A stretch of DNA of 64,000 nucleotides from Anaeromyxobacter paludicola (GTDB lineage Bacteria > Myxococcota > Myxococcia > Myxococcales > Anaeromyxobacteraceae), in the NCBI RefSeq assembly GCF_023169965.1, contig NZ_AP025592.1, positions 1,488,001 through 1,552,000 of the forward strand, given 5' to 3'. The position numbers were made by a program, and so were the translations under genes. This document shows, piece after piece, positions 29,411 to 38,347 of the stretch (positions within the stretch are counted from its first letter, which is position 1; every line of letters starts with the position of its first letter). The notes below the pieces were generated by a model. That model saw only the letters and a program-made list of their open reading frames with translations. It was not told where the DNA came from and searched no databases.

Positions 29411-30294
29411 TGGCCGGCGCCTCCTCCAGCCTGCGGGTGCTCGCGGTCGGCGCCGATCCGGAGCTGGCGGCCGCGCTGCACCTGCACCTGGCGCGGGCGG
29501 GCCACGCGGTCTACGCCGTGCCCGCCCCGGCGGAGCTCGACCTGTTCCTCCGGGCGGCGGCGCCGCACCTCGTCGTGCTCATGCTGCCGGCGTCGCCCGA
29601 CGCGGCCTGGGGCGGCGCCCTCACCACCGCCGCCAGCGCGGCCCGGGTGGGCGTGCGGGTGGTCCTGGTGGCGCCGTCGCGCGAGGTGGTCGAGCCGCTC
29701 GCGGCGGTCGCCGGCGCGGAGCGGGCCTACGCCCGCGCGGACCTGCTGGCGCGCCCGCTGGCGCTCCTGGACGGCGGCGCCGCGCGCCCGGCGCCGCGCT
29801 TCCCCGCCCCGGCGGCGCCTGCCCACGCCGCGCCCTGGCCCGCGGAGGCGCTCGCCCTCGAGGAGCCGGACGCGCCGCCGCCCGAGCGCCCCGCGCCCCG
29901 GCGCGCCGTGGACCTCTCGGCGCTGATCGAGGAGGAGCTGCTCGGGGAGGCCCCGCGCCCCCGGGTCACGCGCGTCGAGGTGAACGTGAGCCTGGTGTCG
30001 GACCACAACTTCTTCGTGGGGACGACGCGCCGGGTCGACTCGGGTGGGGTCTTCATCGCCACCCAGCTCCCGCCGCCGGTGGGCACCCGGCTCCAGGTCC
30101 GGCTCGGGCTCGCCGACGGGCGCAAGCTCGACCTCGAGGGCGAGGTCGCCTTCGTGCGCGAGAAGGGGGCGACCACCGGCCGCCAGCCCTCCGGCTGCGG
30201 GGTGCGCCTCGAGGGGCTCCCGGGGTGGGCGGTCGAGGCGATCGACCGCTTCACGCTGGCGCGGCAGCCGATCCTGGTCGGCGCGGACCGCTGA
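29410..30294 (+). CDS. PilZ-domain protein with a degenerate receiver-like N terminus
   Basis: 294 residues. The N-terminal 115 residues resemble a receiver fold (LRVLAVGADPELAAAL ... LVVLMLPAS ... VRVVLVAPS) but lack the phospho-acceptor Asp. A Pro/Ala-rich linker follows to about 165. The C-terminal 120 residues are a PilZ domain of the myxobacterial TIGR02266 type (SDHNFFVGTTRRVDSGGVFI, EGEVAFVRE). The canonical RxxxR and D/NxSxxG motifs for c-di-GMP are altered, so binding is uncertain. Its ATG overlaps the stop of the PilT-like gene by one base. Confidence 0.85.
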   Translation: MAGASSSLRVLAVGADPELAAALHLHLARAGHAVYAVPAPAELDLFLRAAAPHLVVLMLPASPDAAWGGALTTAASAARVGVRVVLVAPSREVVEPLAAVAGAERAYARADLLARPLALLDGGAARPAPRFPAPAAPAHAAPWPAEALALEEPDAPPPERPAPRRAVDLSALIEEELLGEAPRPRVTRVEVNVSLVSDHNFFVGTTRRVDSGGVFIATQLPPPVGTRLQVRLGLADGRKLDLEGEVAFVREKGATTGRQPSGCGVRLEGLPGWAVEAIDRFTLARQPILVGADR

Positions 30295-30310
30295 GGCGGC
30301 CCGCCGGCCG

Positions 30311-31430
30311 CTACTCGTCCACGCTCCGGTCGGTGCGGCGCACGCCGAGCAGGTACGGGTAGACGAACTGGTCGAGGTCGCCGTCGAGGACGTCCTCCAC
30401 CTTGCCGGTCTCGATCCCGCTCCGCAGGTCCTTCACCAGCCGGTACGGCGCGAGGACGTAGCTGCGGATCTGCGAGCCGAAGTTGATGTCCTTCTTCTGC
30501 GCCTCGACCGCGTCGAGGGCCGCCTGCCGCTTCTTCTCCTCGTGCTCGTAGAGCCGCGAGCGGAGGATCTTCCAGGCCATGGAGCGGTTCTTCTGCTGGC
30601 TGCGCTCGTTCTGCATCGCCACCACGATGCCGGTGGGCAGGTGGGTGATGCGGACGGCGGAGTCGGTCTTGTTCACCTTCTGGCCGCCGGCGCCGGAGGA
30701 CCGGTAGGTGTCGATGCGGACGTCGGCCTCCTTGATGTCGATGACGATGTCGTCCTCGATCTCGGGGGTCACGTCCACGGCCGCGAAGCTGGTCTGGCGG
30801 CGCGCCGCCTGGTCGAAGGGGCTGATGCGCACCAGCCGGTGCACGCCCTTCTCGGCCTTGAGGAAGCCGTAGGCGTGGTCGCCGCGGGCGATGAACGAGG
30901 CGGAGGAGATGCCGGCCTCCTCGCCCGCGACCAGATCGGCCGGCTCGACCTCCCAGCCCTTCCGCTCGCAGTAACGCGTGTACATCCGGTAGAGCATCGC
31001 GGCCCAGTCCATGGCCTCGATGCCCCCGGCGCCGCTCTTCACCTCGACGATGGCCCCGGCCCGGTCGTGCGGCCCGGAGAGCATCTTCTCGAACTCCAGC
31101 GACTCGACCTGCCTCACCATCGCCCCGGCCGCCCCGGCCGCCTCGGCGCGGGTGGCCTCGTCGTCGGCCTCCTCGGCGAGATCGTGGAGGGCGCGGGCGT
31201 CGTCGAGCCCGCGGGCCACCCGGTCGAAGGCCCCGACCGCGGCCTCGAGCTGCGCCTTCTCCTTGAGGAGCGCCTGCGCCTTGGCGTTGTCGGACCAGAG
31301 CGCCGGGTCCTCGGCGAGCCGGGTCAGCTCGGCGGCGCGCGACCGCTTGCGCTCGACGTCAAAGGGACCCCCGGAGCCCGTCGAGACGGCTCGTGAGGTC
31401 CTGGAGGAGCTCGGTGGTGGGTGCGGCCAT
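30311..31430 (-). CDS. prfB: Peptide chain release factor 2, expressed by programmed +1 frameshift
   Basis: Recognises UGA and UAA stop codons. Codons 1-23 are read from the ATG at 31430 to CTT (31364-31362). An in-frame TGA follows (31361-31359). The site reads GGGGG-TCC-CTT-TGA-C, the RF2 autoregulatory slippery site with its internal Shine-Dalgarno-like run. After a +1 shift, 349 further residues run to 30311, giving 372 in total. The SPF tripeptide (RISPFDQ) sets UGA specificity and GGQ (GAGGQKVN) is the catalytic loop. GGAGG lies 5 nt before the ATG. Both parts are needed and it is not a pseudogene. Confidence 0.97.
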
Positions 31431-31478
31431 GGCGACCTCCATACCCTCCGCCGGGTCGCGTGGCAAGGCGCCGGCGCG

Positions 31479-32618
31479 CTACCGCGGCGCCCGGGCGGCC
31501 CGCGCGGCGAAGCGGGCCACCTCGCGCCAGATCGCCTCGAACTGCGGCCGATCGAAGCCGGTCCCGGAGGCCACCCAGTCGAAGTGCGGGGGCACGTGGG
31601 TGGGCCGGTGGAAGTGGCCGATGACGTCGTGGTGGTCGGCCCAGACCGCTCCCACCATCTCCCCCCAGACCTGCGACAGGGTCGGCACGATGCCGTCGTT
31701 GGCGCGGGAGTCGGGGATCCGGCCGAAGGCCTGGCGCAGCATGGCGGCGTGGGCGCGGTCGAGCCTCGGCCCCCGGCCCGGCGCGCCCCGCGAGGCGAGC
31801 CGGTACAGCGCGACGTAGAGCGCGTGGGTCGCCTGGGCGTAGCCGTCGAGCCCGGCCTTCATCGCCGAGCGCAGCCCGGGCTTCCGGCCGCGGGTCACCA
31901 CGCAGCCGTAGGCCACCCCCGGCCGGTCCTCGGTCGAGGCGTTGAAGAGGTCCATCCCGGCGGGCGTGATCTGGGCGACGAGGTCCTGGTCCTGGCCCAC
32001 GTTCCGGAAGAACTCCTCGATGGCCTCCCGGCGGTCGAGCGAGAAGTCGGCGAGGAGCTGCATCACGAGCTGGTCGATGACGCCCGACGGCCGCGCGCCG
32101 CGCCCGCGCAGGAGCGCCGCGAACTTGAGCGCCACGCGCAGCGGGAGCCGGCCGGCGCGCAGGCTGTAGATGGTGCTGAGCGAGAGCAGGTGGAGCAGCT
32201 GCTGGCCGAGGAGGCTGTTGAAGAGGTGCGCCAGCGGGGTGCCGTAGTGCGGGGTCGAGACGGTGACCACGGCCCGCACCGCGCGCGCGCACCGCTCCAC
32301 GTCGGCCGGGGTGGGCAGCGACACCTGGGGCGTCACCACCAGGCGCGCGTCGAGGCCGCCGCTCGAGTGGCCGACGAGGGTCACGTCCCCGTCGGCGAGG
32401 TCGAGCACCTCGTCGATGGTCTCGGCCACCAGCGCGGCCCGCTTGCGCAGCGACGCGGTCGGCACGGTGCGGACCACCCGCAGCTCGCCGGTGAGCCCGG
32501 CGCGGGGGCCGATCTCGGCGAGGTAGTCCCGGACGTGGGCGAAGTAGGCGAAGTCGCCGAGGTTCGCGAAGCCGAAGAAGCCGGGGACGAGCAGGACGTG
32601 GTGCGGGCGGGACGGCAC
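31479..32618 (-). CDS. Alpha/beta hydrolase, lipase-like
   Basis: 379 residues from a GTG start. The N terminus has the oxyanion strand VLLVPGFFGF, and the nucleophile elbow is GHSSGG (LVGHSSGGLDARL). A candidate acid and His follow in the C-terminal third (NDGIVPTLSQVWGE; VIGHFHRP). This fits class 2 lipase-like enzymes. There is no signal peptide, so a cytoplasmic role is likely. It lies between lnt and prfB on the same strand with gaps of 39 and 48 bp. Substrate unknown. Confidence 0.82.
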   Translation of the reverse strand: MPSRPHHVLLVPGFFGFANLGDFAYFAHVRDYLAEIGPRAGLTGELRVVRTVPTASLRKRAALVAETIDEVLDLADGDVTLVGHSSGGLDARLVVTPQVSLPTPADVERCARAVRAVVTVSTPHYGTPLAHLFNSLLGQQLLHLLSLSTIYSLRAGRLPLRVALKFAALLRGRGARPSGVIDQLVMQLLADFSLDRREAIEEFFRNVGQDQDLVAQITPAGMDLFNASTEDRPGVAYGCVVTRGRKPGLRSAMKAGLDGYAQATHALYVALYRLASRGAPGRGPRLDRAHAAMLRQAFGRIPDSRANDGIVPTLSQVWGEMVGAVWADHHDVIGHFHRPTHVPPHFDWVASGTGFDRPQFEAIWREVARFAARAARAPR

Positions 32619-32657
32619 GGGGGGAGTCTACCGCCACGGACCGCGGCCGGAGGAAAG

Positions 32658-34337
32658 TTACGGGCCCGGCGCGCGCGCCGGGTGGGGCGCGGCGCTCCGC
32701 TCGCGCCGCCGCATCGCGAGCGTGGCGAGCCCGGCCAGGGTGAAGGCGACGCAGGCGTAGGCGAACACGTCGCCGGTCCGCGTGTAGAGGGTCTCGCCGG
32801 ACATGCGCGGCACCTCCCCCACGAGCAGCCTCGCGGGCTCCTCGGGATCGGGCGCGAGGTCGGGGTCCACCGGGCCGAGGTCGATGGCGCCGGGGGCGAG
32901 CTCGCCGGTGGGGAGCACGAGCGCGCTCACGCCGGCGTAGGCGGGGCGCGCCACGGCGCGCATGGTCTCGATGGCGCGCAGGCGGACGATGGCGAGGAAC
33001 TGGTAGGGGCCGGAGGAGTAGCCGTACCAGGCGTCGTTGGTCGGGTTCACGAGCAGGTCGGGCCGCTGCCGCGCGAGGGCGACGCTCACCTCCGGGAAGA
33101 TGGCGTCGAAGCAGATCATCGGCGCGATCCGCACCTCGCCCTCGGCGCCCCGGTACGACAGCGTCCGGAGCTGCGCGCCGGGGACCTGCGGCACCATGGG
33201 CGGCACCACCTGGCGGATGAACGGCAGGTACTCCTGGAGCGGCACGTACTCGCCGAAGGGGACGAGGTGGTGCTTCTGGTAACGGCCGAGCACCTTCAGG
33301 TCGGGGCCGGCGAGGAAGACGCTGTTGCCGCCGACGAGCTCGCGGCGGCCGTCCTCCTTCACCACCGTGCCGCTCGTCACCGCGCCGAGCAGGAGGTGGG
33401 CGTGCGTCAGCCTCGGGAACCGGAGCGTCGGGAGCTCGAACGTCCCGAGCTCGGGCGAGACGAGCCACGGGAAGCTCGCCTCGGGCCAGGCGACGAGGTC
33501 GGCCCCGCGGCGGTCGGCCTCGGCGGTGAGCGGCAGGAACCGTCCGAGGATGAAGCTCCCGTGCTGCCGCATCTCGTTCTTCACCGACTGGTTCACGTTC
33601 CCCTGCACCAGGCCGACCTTGAGCTTCGGGGCGGCGGCCGCGGCGGCGCGGACCTGGCGGAGGTGGACGGCGCCCCAGCCGAGCGAGAGCGCCACGGCGG
33701 CGGCGCCGGCGCCGGCGACGCGCCAGGGCACCGGGCGGCGCGCCAGCCGAGCCTCCAGCAGCGCGTGGACGACGCCGTTCACGAGGACCAGGAGCGCGGC
33801 GACGAGGTACACGCCGCCGAGGGCGGCGAGCTGCGAGGGCAGCGGGTGGCGCGCCTGCAGGTACCCGAGGTTGGCCCAGGGGAAGCCGGTGAAGAGGTAG
33901 TTGCGCGAGAGCTCGGCGGCGACCCAGACCGGCGGCAGCACCGCCCAGAGCGGCCACCGCAGCCGGGCGCCGATGGCGCGGGCCAGGGCGAAGGCGAGCG
34001 CCCAGTGGAACGCCATGTAGAGGACGAGCAGCGACAGGCCGGCGAGCGCGGTCGGGAGCGGCACGCCGCCGAAGGACGTCATCGCGTGGTTGACCCACCA
34101 GATGGCGGCGTAGAAGTAGGCGAGGCCGGCGGCGAGGCCGAGCGCGAAGGCGCTCTTCCAGCCGGGGGCGCGCTGCAGGGCGAAGAGCGCGGGGACGAGC
34201 CCCACCCAGGCGAGCCACTCGAGGTGGCCGGCGGGATCGAGCTCGTGGAGCGAGACGAAGGGGATCGCGAGCGGCAGCGCGAGCGCGAGGAGGAGGCCCG
34301 AGGCGACGCAGAGCGCGAGGGAGCGGGGCCAGCTCAT
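32658..34337 (-). CDS. lnt: Apolipoprotein N-acyltransferase
   Basis: Adds the third acyl chain to lipoproteins in the inner membrane. 559 residues with about seven hydrophobic segments in the first 220 and one near the C terminus. A nitrilase-like periplasmic domain holds the triad E286 (WPEASFPW), K355 (GRYQKHHLVPFGEY) and C409 (APMICFDAIFPE). The ATG overlaps the ybeY stop as ATGA. It is slightly longer than E. coli Lnt. Confidence 0.96.
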   Translation of the reverse strand: MSWPRSLALCVASGLLLALALPLAIPFVSLHELDPAGHLEWLAWVGLVPALFALQRAPGWKSAFALGLAAGLAYFYAAIWWVNHAMTSFGGVPLPTALAGLSLLVLYMAFHWALAFALARAIGARLRWPLWAVLPPVWVAAELSRNYLFTGFPWANLGYLQARHPLPSQLAALGGVYLVAALLVLVNGVVHALLEARLARRPVPWRVAGAGAAAVALSLGWGAVHLRQVRAAAAAAPKLKVGLVQGNVNQSVKNEMRQHGSFILGRFLPLTAEADRRGADLVAWPEASFPWLVSPELGTFELPTLRFPRLTHAHLLLGAVTSGTVVKEDGRRELVGGNSVFLAGPDLKVLGRYQKHHLVPFGEYVPLQEYLPFIRQVVPPMVPQVPGAQLRTLSYRGAEGEVRIAPMICFDAIFPEVSVALARQRPDLLVNPTNDAWYGYSSGPYQFLAIVRLRAIETMRAVARPAYAGVSALVLPTGELAPGAIDLGPVDPDLAPDPEEPARLLVGEVPRMSGETLYTRTGDVFAYACVAFTLAGLATLAMRRRERSAAPHPARAPGP

Positions 34338-34909
34338 CGGCGGGGGCTCCGGGCGCGCCGGGAGGCCGCGGATCGCCCCTCTCCGGCCCTCCCCGCCGGG
34401 CGGGGAGGGGGTGCCGCCGGGGACCGCTGGGAGCTGGGGGGCGCCGCGGAGCGCGCGGGCTGGCGCGAGGCCGCGCCGGCCGCGGCCACCATCCCCTCCC
34501 CCCGCAGCAGCGCCTCCTCCGCCTCGGCCATCCGGGCCGCGTCGCGGGGGCGCTCGTGGTCGTGGCCGAGCAGGTGCAGGATCCCGTGCGCCAGGTAGCG
34601 GTCGAGCTCCGCGCCGAGCGGCCGCCCGTCCTGGGCGGCGCGCCGCTCGGCGGTGTCGAGCGAGACCACCACGTCGCCGAGCCAGGGCCCGGCGCCGGCG
34701 GGCTCGGTGAGCGGGAAGCTGAGGACGTCGGTCGGCCGGTCCTTCCCGCGCCACTCGCGGTTGAGCCGGCGGATGGCGGCGTCGGAGCAGACCAGGATCG
34801 AGAGCTCGGCGCCGTCGCGGCCGAGGGCGCCGAGGAAGCGGCGCGCCTTCCGTGCGAGCCGCCGCGCCGCGGCGTCGCCGCGGCGGTGATCGTTGCGAAC
34901 GCGGACCAT
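34334..34909 (-). CDS. ybeY: Endoribonuclease YbeY with a low-complexity tail
   Basis: Zinc RNase for 16S rRNA 3' maturation and ribosome quality control. 191 residues. The zinc motif HGILHLLGHDH is near residue 120. Family members usually end near residue 155; here about 45 Pro/Ser/Arg-rich residues follow. The start overlaps the stop of the 7TM-HD gene by one base (TGATG) and the stop overlaps the lnt start, so translation is coupled on both sides. The order phoH, HD, ybeY, lnt is typical. Confidence 0.95.
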   Translation of the reverse strand: MVRVRNDHRRGDAAARRLARKARRFLGALGRDGAELSILVCSDAAIRRLNREWRGKDRPTDVLSFPLTEPAGAGPWLGDVVVSLDTAERRAAQDGRPLGAELDRYLAHGILHLLGHDHERPRDAARMAEAEEALLRGEGMVAAAGAASRQPARSAAPPSSQRSPAAPPPRPAGRAGEGRSAASRRARSPRR

Positions 34910-37227
34910 CAGGGCTGGACCTTGCCGGACACGAGCGAGAGCTGCGCGGGCTCGCGGCCGCTCTTGCCCGGGTACTCCGGGCGGCTGTGGTAGACCGCCT
35001 CCAGCCCGCGGACCATGGCGGCCGCGATGAGGGAGAGGTCCTTCAGGGTGAGGCTGCACTCGTCGAGCTGCCCGTCGCCGAAGATCTCGTCGATCCGCTT
35101 CTTCACGAGCCCGCGCAGCGCCTCGGGCGTGGGCTCGGCGAGGGCGCGGGCGGAGGCCTCGCAGGCGTCGGCGATCATCACCAGCGCGGCCTCACGGGTC
35201 TGCGGGCGCGGCCCGCCGTAGCGGAAGAGGCTCTCCTCCTCCCAGCCGGCGCGGGCGCCGTCGGGCTTGCCCGCCTCCTCGCGCGCCAGCCCCTGCTGCC
35301 GGACCCAGAAGTAGGTGATGAGCCGCGTCCCGTGGTGCTGCGGGATGACGTCGGCCACCACCCTCGGCAGCTTGTACTGGCGCACCAGCTCGAGCCCGTC
35401 GGTCACGTGGCGCTTCAGGATGAGGGCGCTCATGGTCGGCGCGAGCCCCACGTGCTTGTTCTCGCTGCGCTGGTTCTCGGCGAAGTAGAGCGGGTTCCTT
35501 ATCTTCCCGAGGTCGTGGTAGTAGGCGCAGACCCTCGCCAGGAGGGGGTTGGCGCCGATGGCCTGCGCCGCCGACTCCACGAGCGCGCCCATCACCACCG
35601 AGTGGTGGTAGGTCCCCGGCGCCTGCACGATGAGCTCCTTCAGCGCGGGGTGGTTGAGGTTGGCGAGCTCGAGCAGCCGGGCGTCGGTGACGTAGCCGAA
35701 GACCGACTCGAGCGCCGGCGCGAGCACCAGCACCACCGCCGGGAGCACCAGCGTGCCGCCGAGCAGGGCCGCCCCGGCGGCCGGGGCCGCCTCGGCGAGG
35801 GTGCGGCCCGCCAGCAGCCGGAAGCCGACCGCGAGCAGCGCGCCGACGAGCCCGACCGCGAGCCCGGCCCGCAGGAGCGCGCCCCGCCGCGCCACCTGCG
35901 GCGCGAGGATGCAGGCGGCGAGGGCGCCGAGGAGCGTCTTCACCTCGAAGTAGAGCGAGTTGCCGGCCCCGAGCCCGGCCACGGCCGCCGCCGCGACCGC
36001 GAAGAGCAGCGCCGCCTCGGCCGGGAGCACCGCGCGCACCAGGAGCACGCCCGCCGCCACCGGCACGAGCTCGTAGAGGGTGGTCACCGCCACGCCGCTG
36101 AAGCGGTCGTGCAGCGCCTCGGCGAGCGCGAAGCCGCCGCTCGTGAGCGCCACCGTCCCGGCGAGCAGGGTGGCGAGCAGCAGGGCGTCCTTGCCGCCGG
36201 GGCGGAACCCGGGCAGCGCCGCCCGGCCGAACGCCCAGAGCAGGAGCGCCACGAGCGCGGTCACGGCGGCGCCGCCGGCCCGGCCGCGGAGCAGGTCGAG
36301 CTGCCGGGTCTGGGCGCGGATGCCGTCGAGCAGGACGAGGTGCCGCGGCTCGATCCGCTCCCCCTCCCCCAGGATCCGCTCGCCGCGCTTCACCGAGACG
36401 ATGACCGGCTTCACGCGCGCGGCGGCGTCGCGCTGGCGCGCCACCGTCTCGGCGTGGTCGTAGGCGAGCGTGGGGCGGACCGAGTCGGCCGCGAGGCGCA
36501 GGAGCGCGGCCCGCACCTCCGCCGGCTCCTGGCGCGGCAGCGCGGCGCCGGCCCGCTCCACGTCGGCCCGGGCCTGCGAGAGGTCGCGGACCAGCCCGAG
36601 GTCCGAGATGACGTGCTCGCCCTCGGAGACGCCGCCCCGGAGCGAGCGGACCACGATCCCCTGCTCCCGCCCGGCGACGGCCCGCTCGCCGTCGGCGAGC
36701 ACCATGCCGGAGAGCCCGCGGGCGACGAGCCCCACCGCCTCGCGCTCGAGCGGCTCGGCGAAGCGCGCGCTCCAGAGGGTCTGGAAGTCGGCCTCGCGCA
36801 CCGGCGCGCCGAGGCGCGCCTCGAAGAGGCTGCGGGCCGCCGCGAGCGCGATGGCGCCGGGGCGGCCGGGGGACTCGGCCATGGCGGCGCGCATGAGCCG
36901 GAAGGCGGCGCGCACCCGGGCCGCGCTCGACTCGAGCGCCCCCTCGTCGAGGTCGAAGACCGCCCGCGAGTCCTCGGCCGCCTCGGCGCGCAGCCGGGCG
37001 GTCGCCTCCGGGTCCTGGAGGTCGTAGTCGCGGGTCGCCCGCACGGTGGCGGTGGCGAGGCTGCCGAGGGCGTCGTGCCCGGGGAGGCGCGAGAGGCCGG
37101 TCCCCGGCGTGAGGAACCAGCCGGCCGCGGCCGCCACCAGCACGAGCAGGAGCGCCCGCCAGGCGCGACCGGTCCAGTCGGCGCCGGCGGGGCGCTTGCC
37201 GTCCTCTGCCGGCGGGGGGCTGCTCAC
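34909..37227 (-). CDS. 7TM-HD membrane phosphohydrolase (PgpH/YqfF type)
   Basis: 772 residues from a GTG with GAGGAGG 5 nt upstream. One N-terminal transmembrane helix, a large extracytoplasmic 7TMR-HDED domain (about 50-300), seven helices (about 310-520), and a cytoplasmic HD domain (about 530-720) with YYHDLGKIRNPLYF and PQHHGT. PgpH-type proteins degrade c-di-AMP; relatives may act on other nucleotides, so the substrate here is inferred. It lies between phoH and ybeY, a common arrangement. Confidence 0.92.
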   Translation of the reverse strand: MSSPPPAEDGKRPAGADWTGRAWRALLLVLVAAAAGWFLTPGTGLSRLPGHDALGSLATATVRATRDYDLQDPEATARLRAEAAEDSRAVFDLDEGALESSAARVRAAFRLMRAAMAESPGRPGAIALAAARSLFEARLGAPVREADFQTLWSARFAEPLEREAVGLVARGLSGMVLADGERAVAGREQGIVVRSLRGGVSEGEHVISDLGLVRDLSQARADVERAGAALPRQEPAEVRAALLRLAADSVRPTLAYDHAETVARQRDAAARVKPVIVSVKRGERILGEGERIEPRHLVLLDGIRAQTRQLDLLRGRAGGAAVTALVALLLWAFGRAALPGFRPGGKDALLLATLLAGTVALTSGGFALAEALHDRFSGVAVTTLYELVPVAAGVLLVRAVLPAEAALLFAVAAAAVAGLGAGNSLYFEVKTLLGALAACILAPQVARRGALLRAGLAVGLVGALLAVGFRLLAGRTLAEAAPAAGAALLGGTLVLPAVVLVLAPALESVFGYVTDARLLELANLNHPALKELIVQAPGTYHHSVVMGALVESAAQAIGANPLLARVCAYYHDLGKIRNPLYFAENQRSENKHVGLAPTMSALILKRHVTDGLELVRQYKLPRVVADVIPQHHGTRLITYFWVRQQGLAREEAGKPDGARAGWEEESLFRYGGPRPQTREAALVMIADACEASARALAEPTPEALRGLVKKRIDEIFGDGQLDECSLTLKDLSLIAAAMVRGLEAVYHSRPEYPGKSGREPAQLSLVSGKVQP

Positions 37228-37295
37228 GGGATCCTCCTCGGGGGCGCAGGGTTGCACCCGCGACCGCGAAAGGCAACGGGGAAGGGGCGCCGCGC

Positions 37296-38327
37296 TCAGG
37301 GCTGCGCCGCGGACGGCCCGGCGGCCCCGCGGGGCGGCTCGGCCGGCCTGCGCCGCTCCGCCTCGAACGCGTCGTAGGCCTTCACCACCTCCTGCACCAG
37401 CGGGTGGCGGACCACGTCCACCTCGGTGAAGGTGCAGAAGCCGATCCCCTCGACCCCCTTGAGCACCCGCTGCACCTCCAGCAGGCCGCTCGCCCGGCCG
37501 GTCGGCAGGTCCACCTGGGTCACGTCCCCGGTGATGACCGCCTTCGACCCGTAGCCGAGCCGGGTCAGGAACATCTTCATCTGCTCGCTGGTGGTGTTCT
37601 GGGCCTCGTCGAGGATGATGAAGGAGTCGTTGAGCGTGCGGCCGCGCATGAAGGCGAGCGGCGCCACCTCGACCGTCCCGCGCTCGATGAAGGCCGACGC
37701 CTTCTCGTAGTCCACCATGTCGAAGAGGGCGTCGTAGAGCGGGCGCAGGTAGGGGTTCACCTTCTCGGCGATGTCGCCCGGCAGGAACCCGAGCTTCTCG
37801 CCCGCCTCCACCGCCGGCCGGCAGAGCACGATCCGCTTCACCCGGCGCTCGACCAGCGCCGAGACCGCCATCGCCATGGCGAGGTAGGTCTTGCCGGTGC
37901 CGGCCGGGCCGATGCCGAAGACGATGTCGTCGTCCCGGATGGCCTGGATGTAGCGCTTCTGCCCCACGCCCTTGGGCGTGATGATCCGGTGGCGCGCCGA
38001 CACGTAGACCGTGTCGCCGAAGATCTCCTTCAGCGGGACGTTCTGGCCGGCGAGCTTGGTCGCCTGGTCCACGTCCTCGAGGTAGAGCGGGTAGCCGCCC
38101 GCGGCGAGCTCGTAGAGCTCGTTGAGGAGCCGCTCCGCGGTGGCGACCTTCTCGACGTCCTGGCCGGCGACGACGAGCTGCCCGCCGCGGGAGCCGACCT
38201 GGACCCCGAGCCGCTTCTCGATGAGCTTGAGGTTCTCGTTGTGCGCGCCGCACAGCACGCGCACCTTGTCGTTGTCTGGAAACTCGATGCGGCGGGTCTC
38301 GAGGGACGGCGCGGCGCTCGAACTCAA
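37296..38327 (-). CDS. PhoH-like ATPase (YbeZ)
   Basis: 343 residues. An N-terminal KH-like region (about 15-85) precedes a P-loop ATPase with [13 protein letters not shown] and Walker [12 protein letters not shown]. YbeZ works with YbeY in RNA metabolism, and here both are in one operon. There is no ATG near the expected N terminus; TTG at 38327 with GGAGG 9 nt upstream gives the usual length. Confidence 0.93.
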   Translation of the reverse strand: MSSSAAPSLETRRIEFPDNDKVRVLCGAHNENLKLIEKRLGVQVGSRGGQLVVAGQDVEKVATAERLLNELYELAAGGYPLYLEDVDQATKLAGQNVPLKEIFGDTVYVSARHRIITPKGVGQKRYIQAIRDDDIVFGIGPAGTGKTYLAMAMAVSALVERRVKRIVLCRPAVEAGEKLGFLPGDIAEKVNPYLRPLYDALFDMVDYEKASAFIERGTVEVAPLAFMRGRTLNDSFIILDEAQNTTSEQMKMFLTRLGYGSKAVITGDVTQVDLPTGRASGLLEVQRVLKGVEGIGFCTFTEVDVVRHPLVQEVVKAYDAFEAERRRPAEPPRGAAGPSAAQP

Positions 38328-38347
38328 AGTGTGGGACCTCCGGTCAG

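Noticed and set aside
30311-31219. Short prfB starting at an internal codon
   Set aside because: The upstream 23 codons, slippery site and in-frame TGA match the RF2 frameshift, so the full gene starts at 31430.
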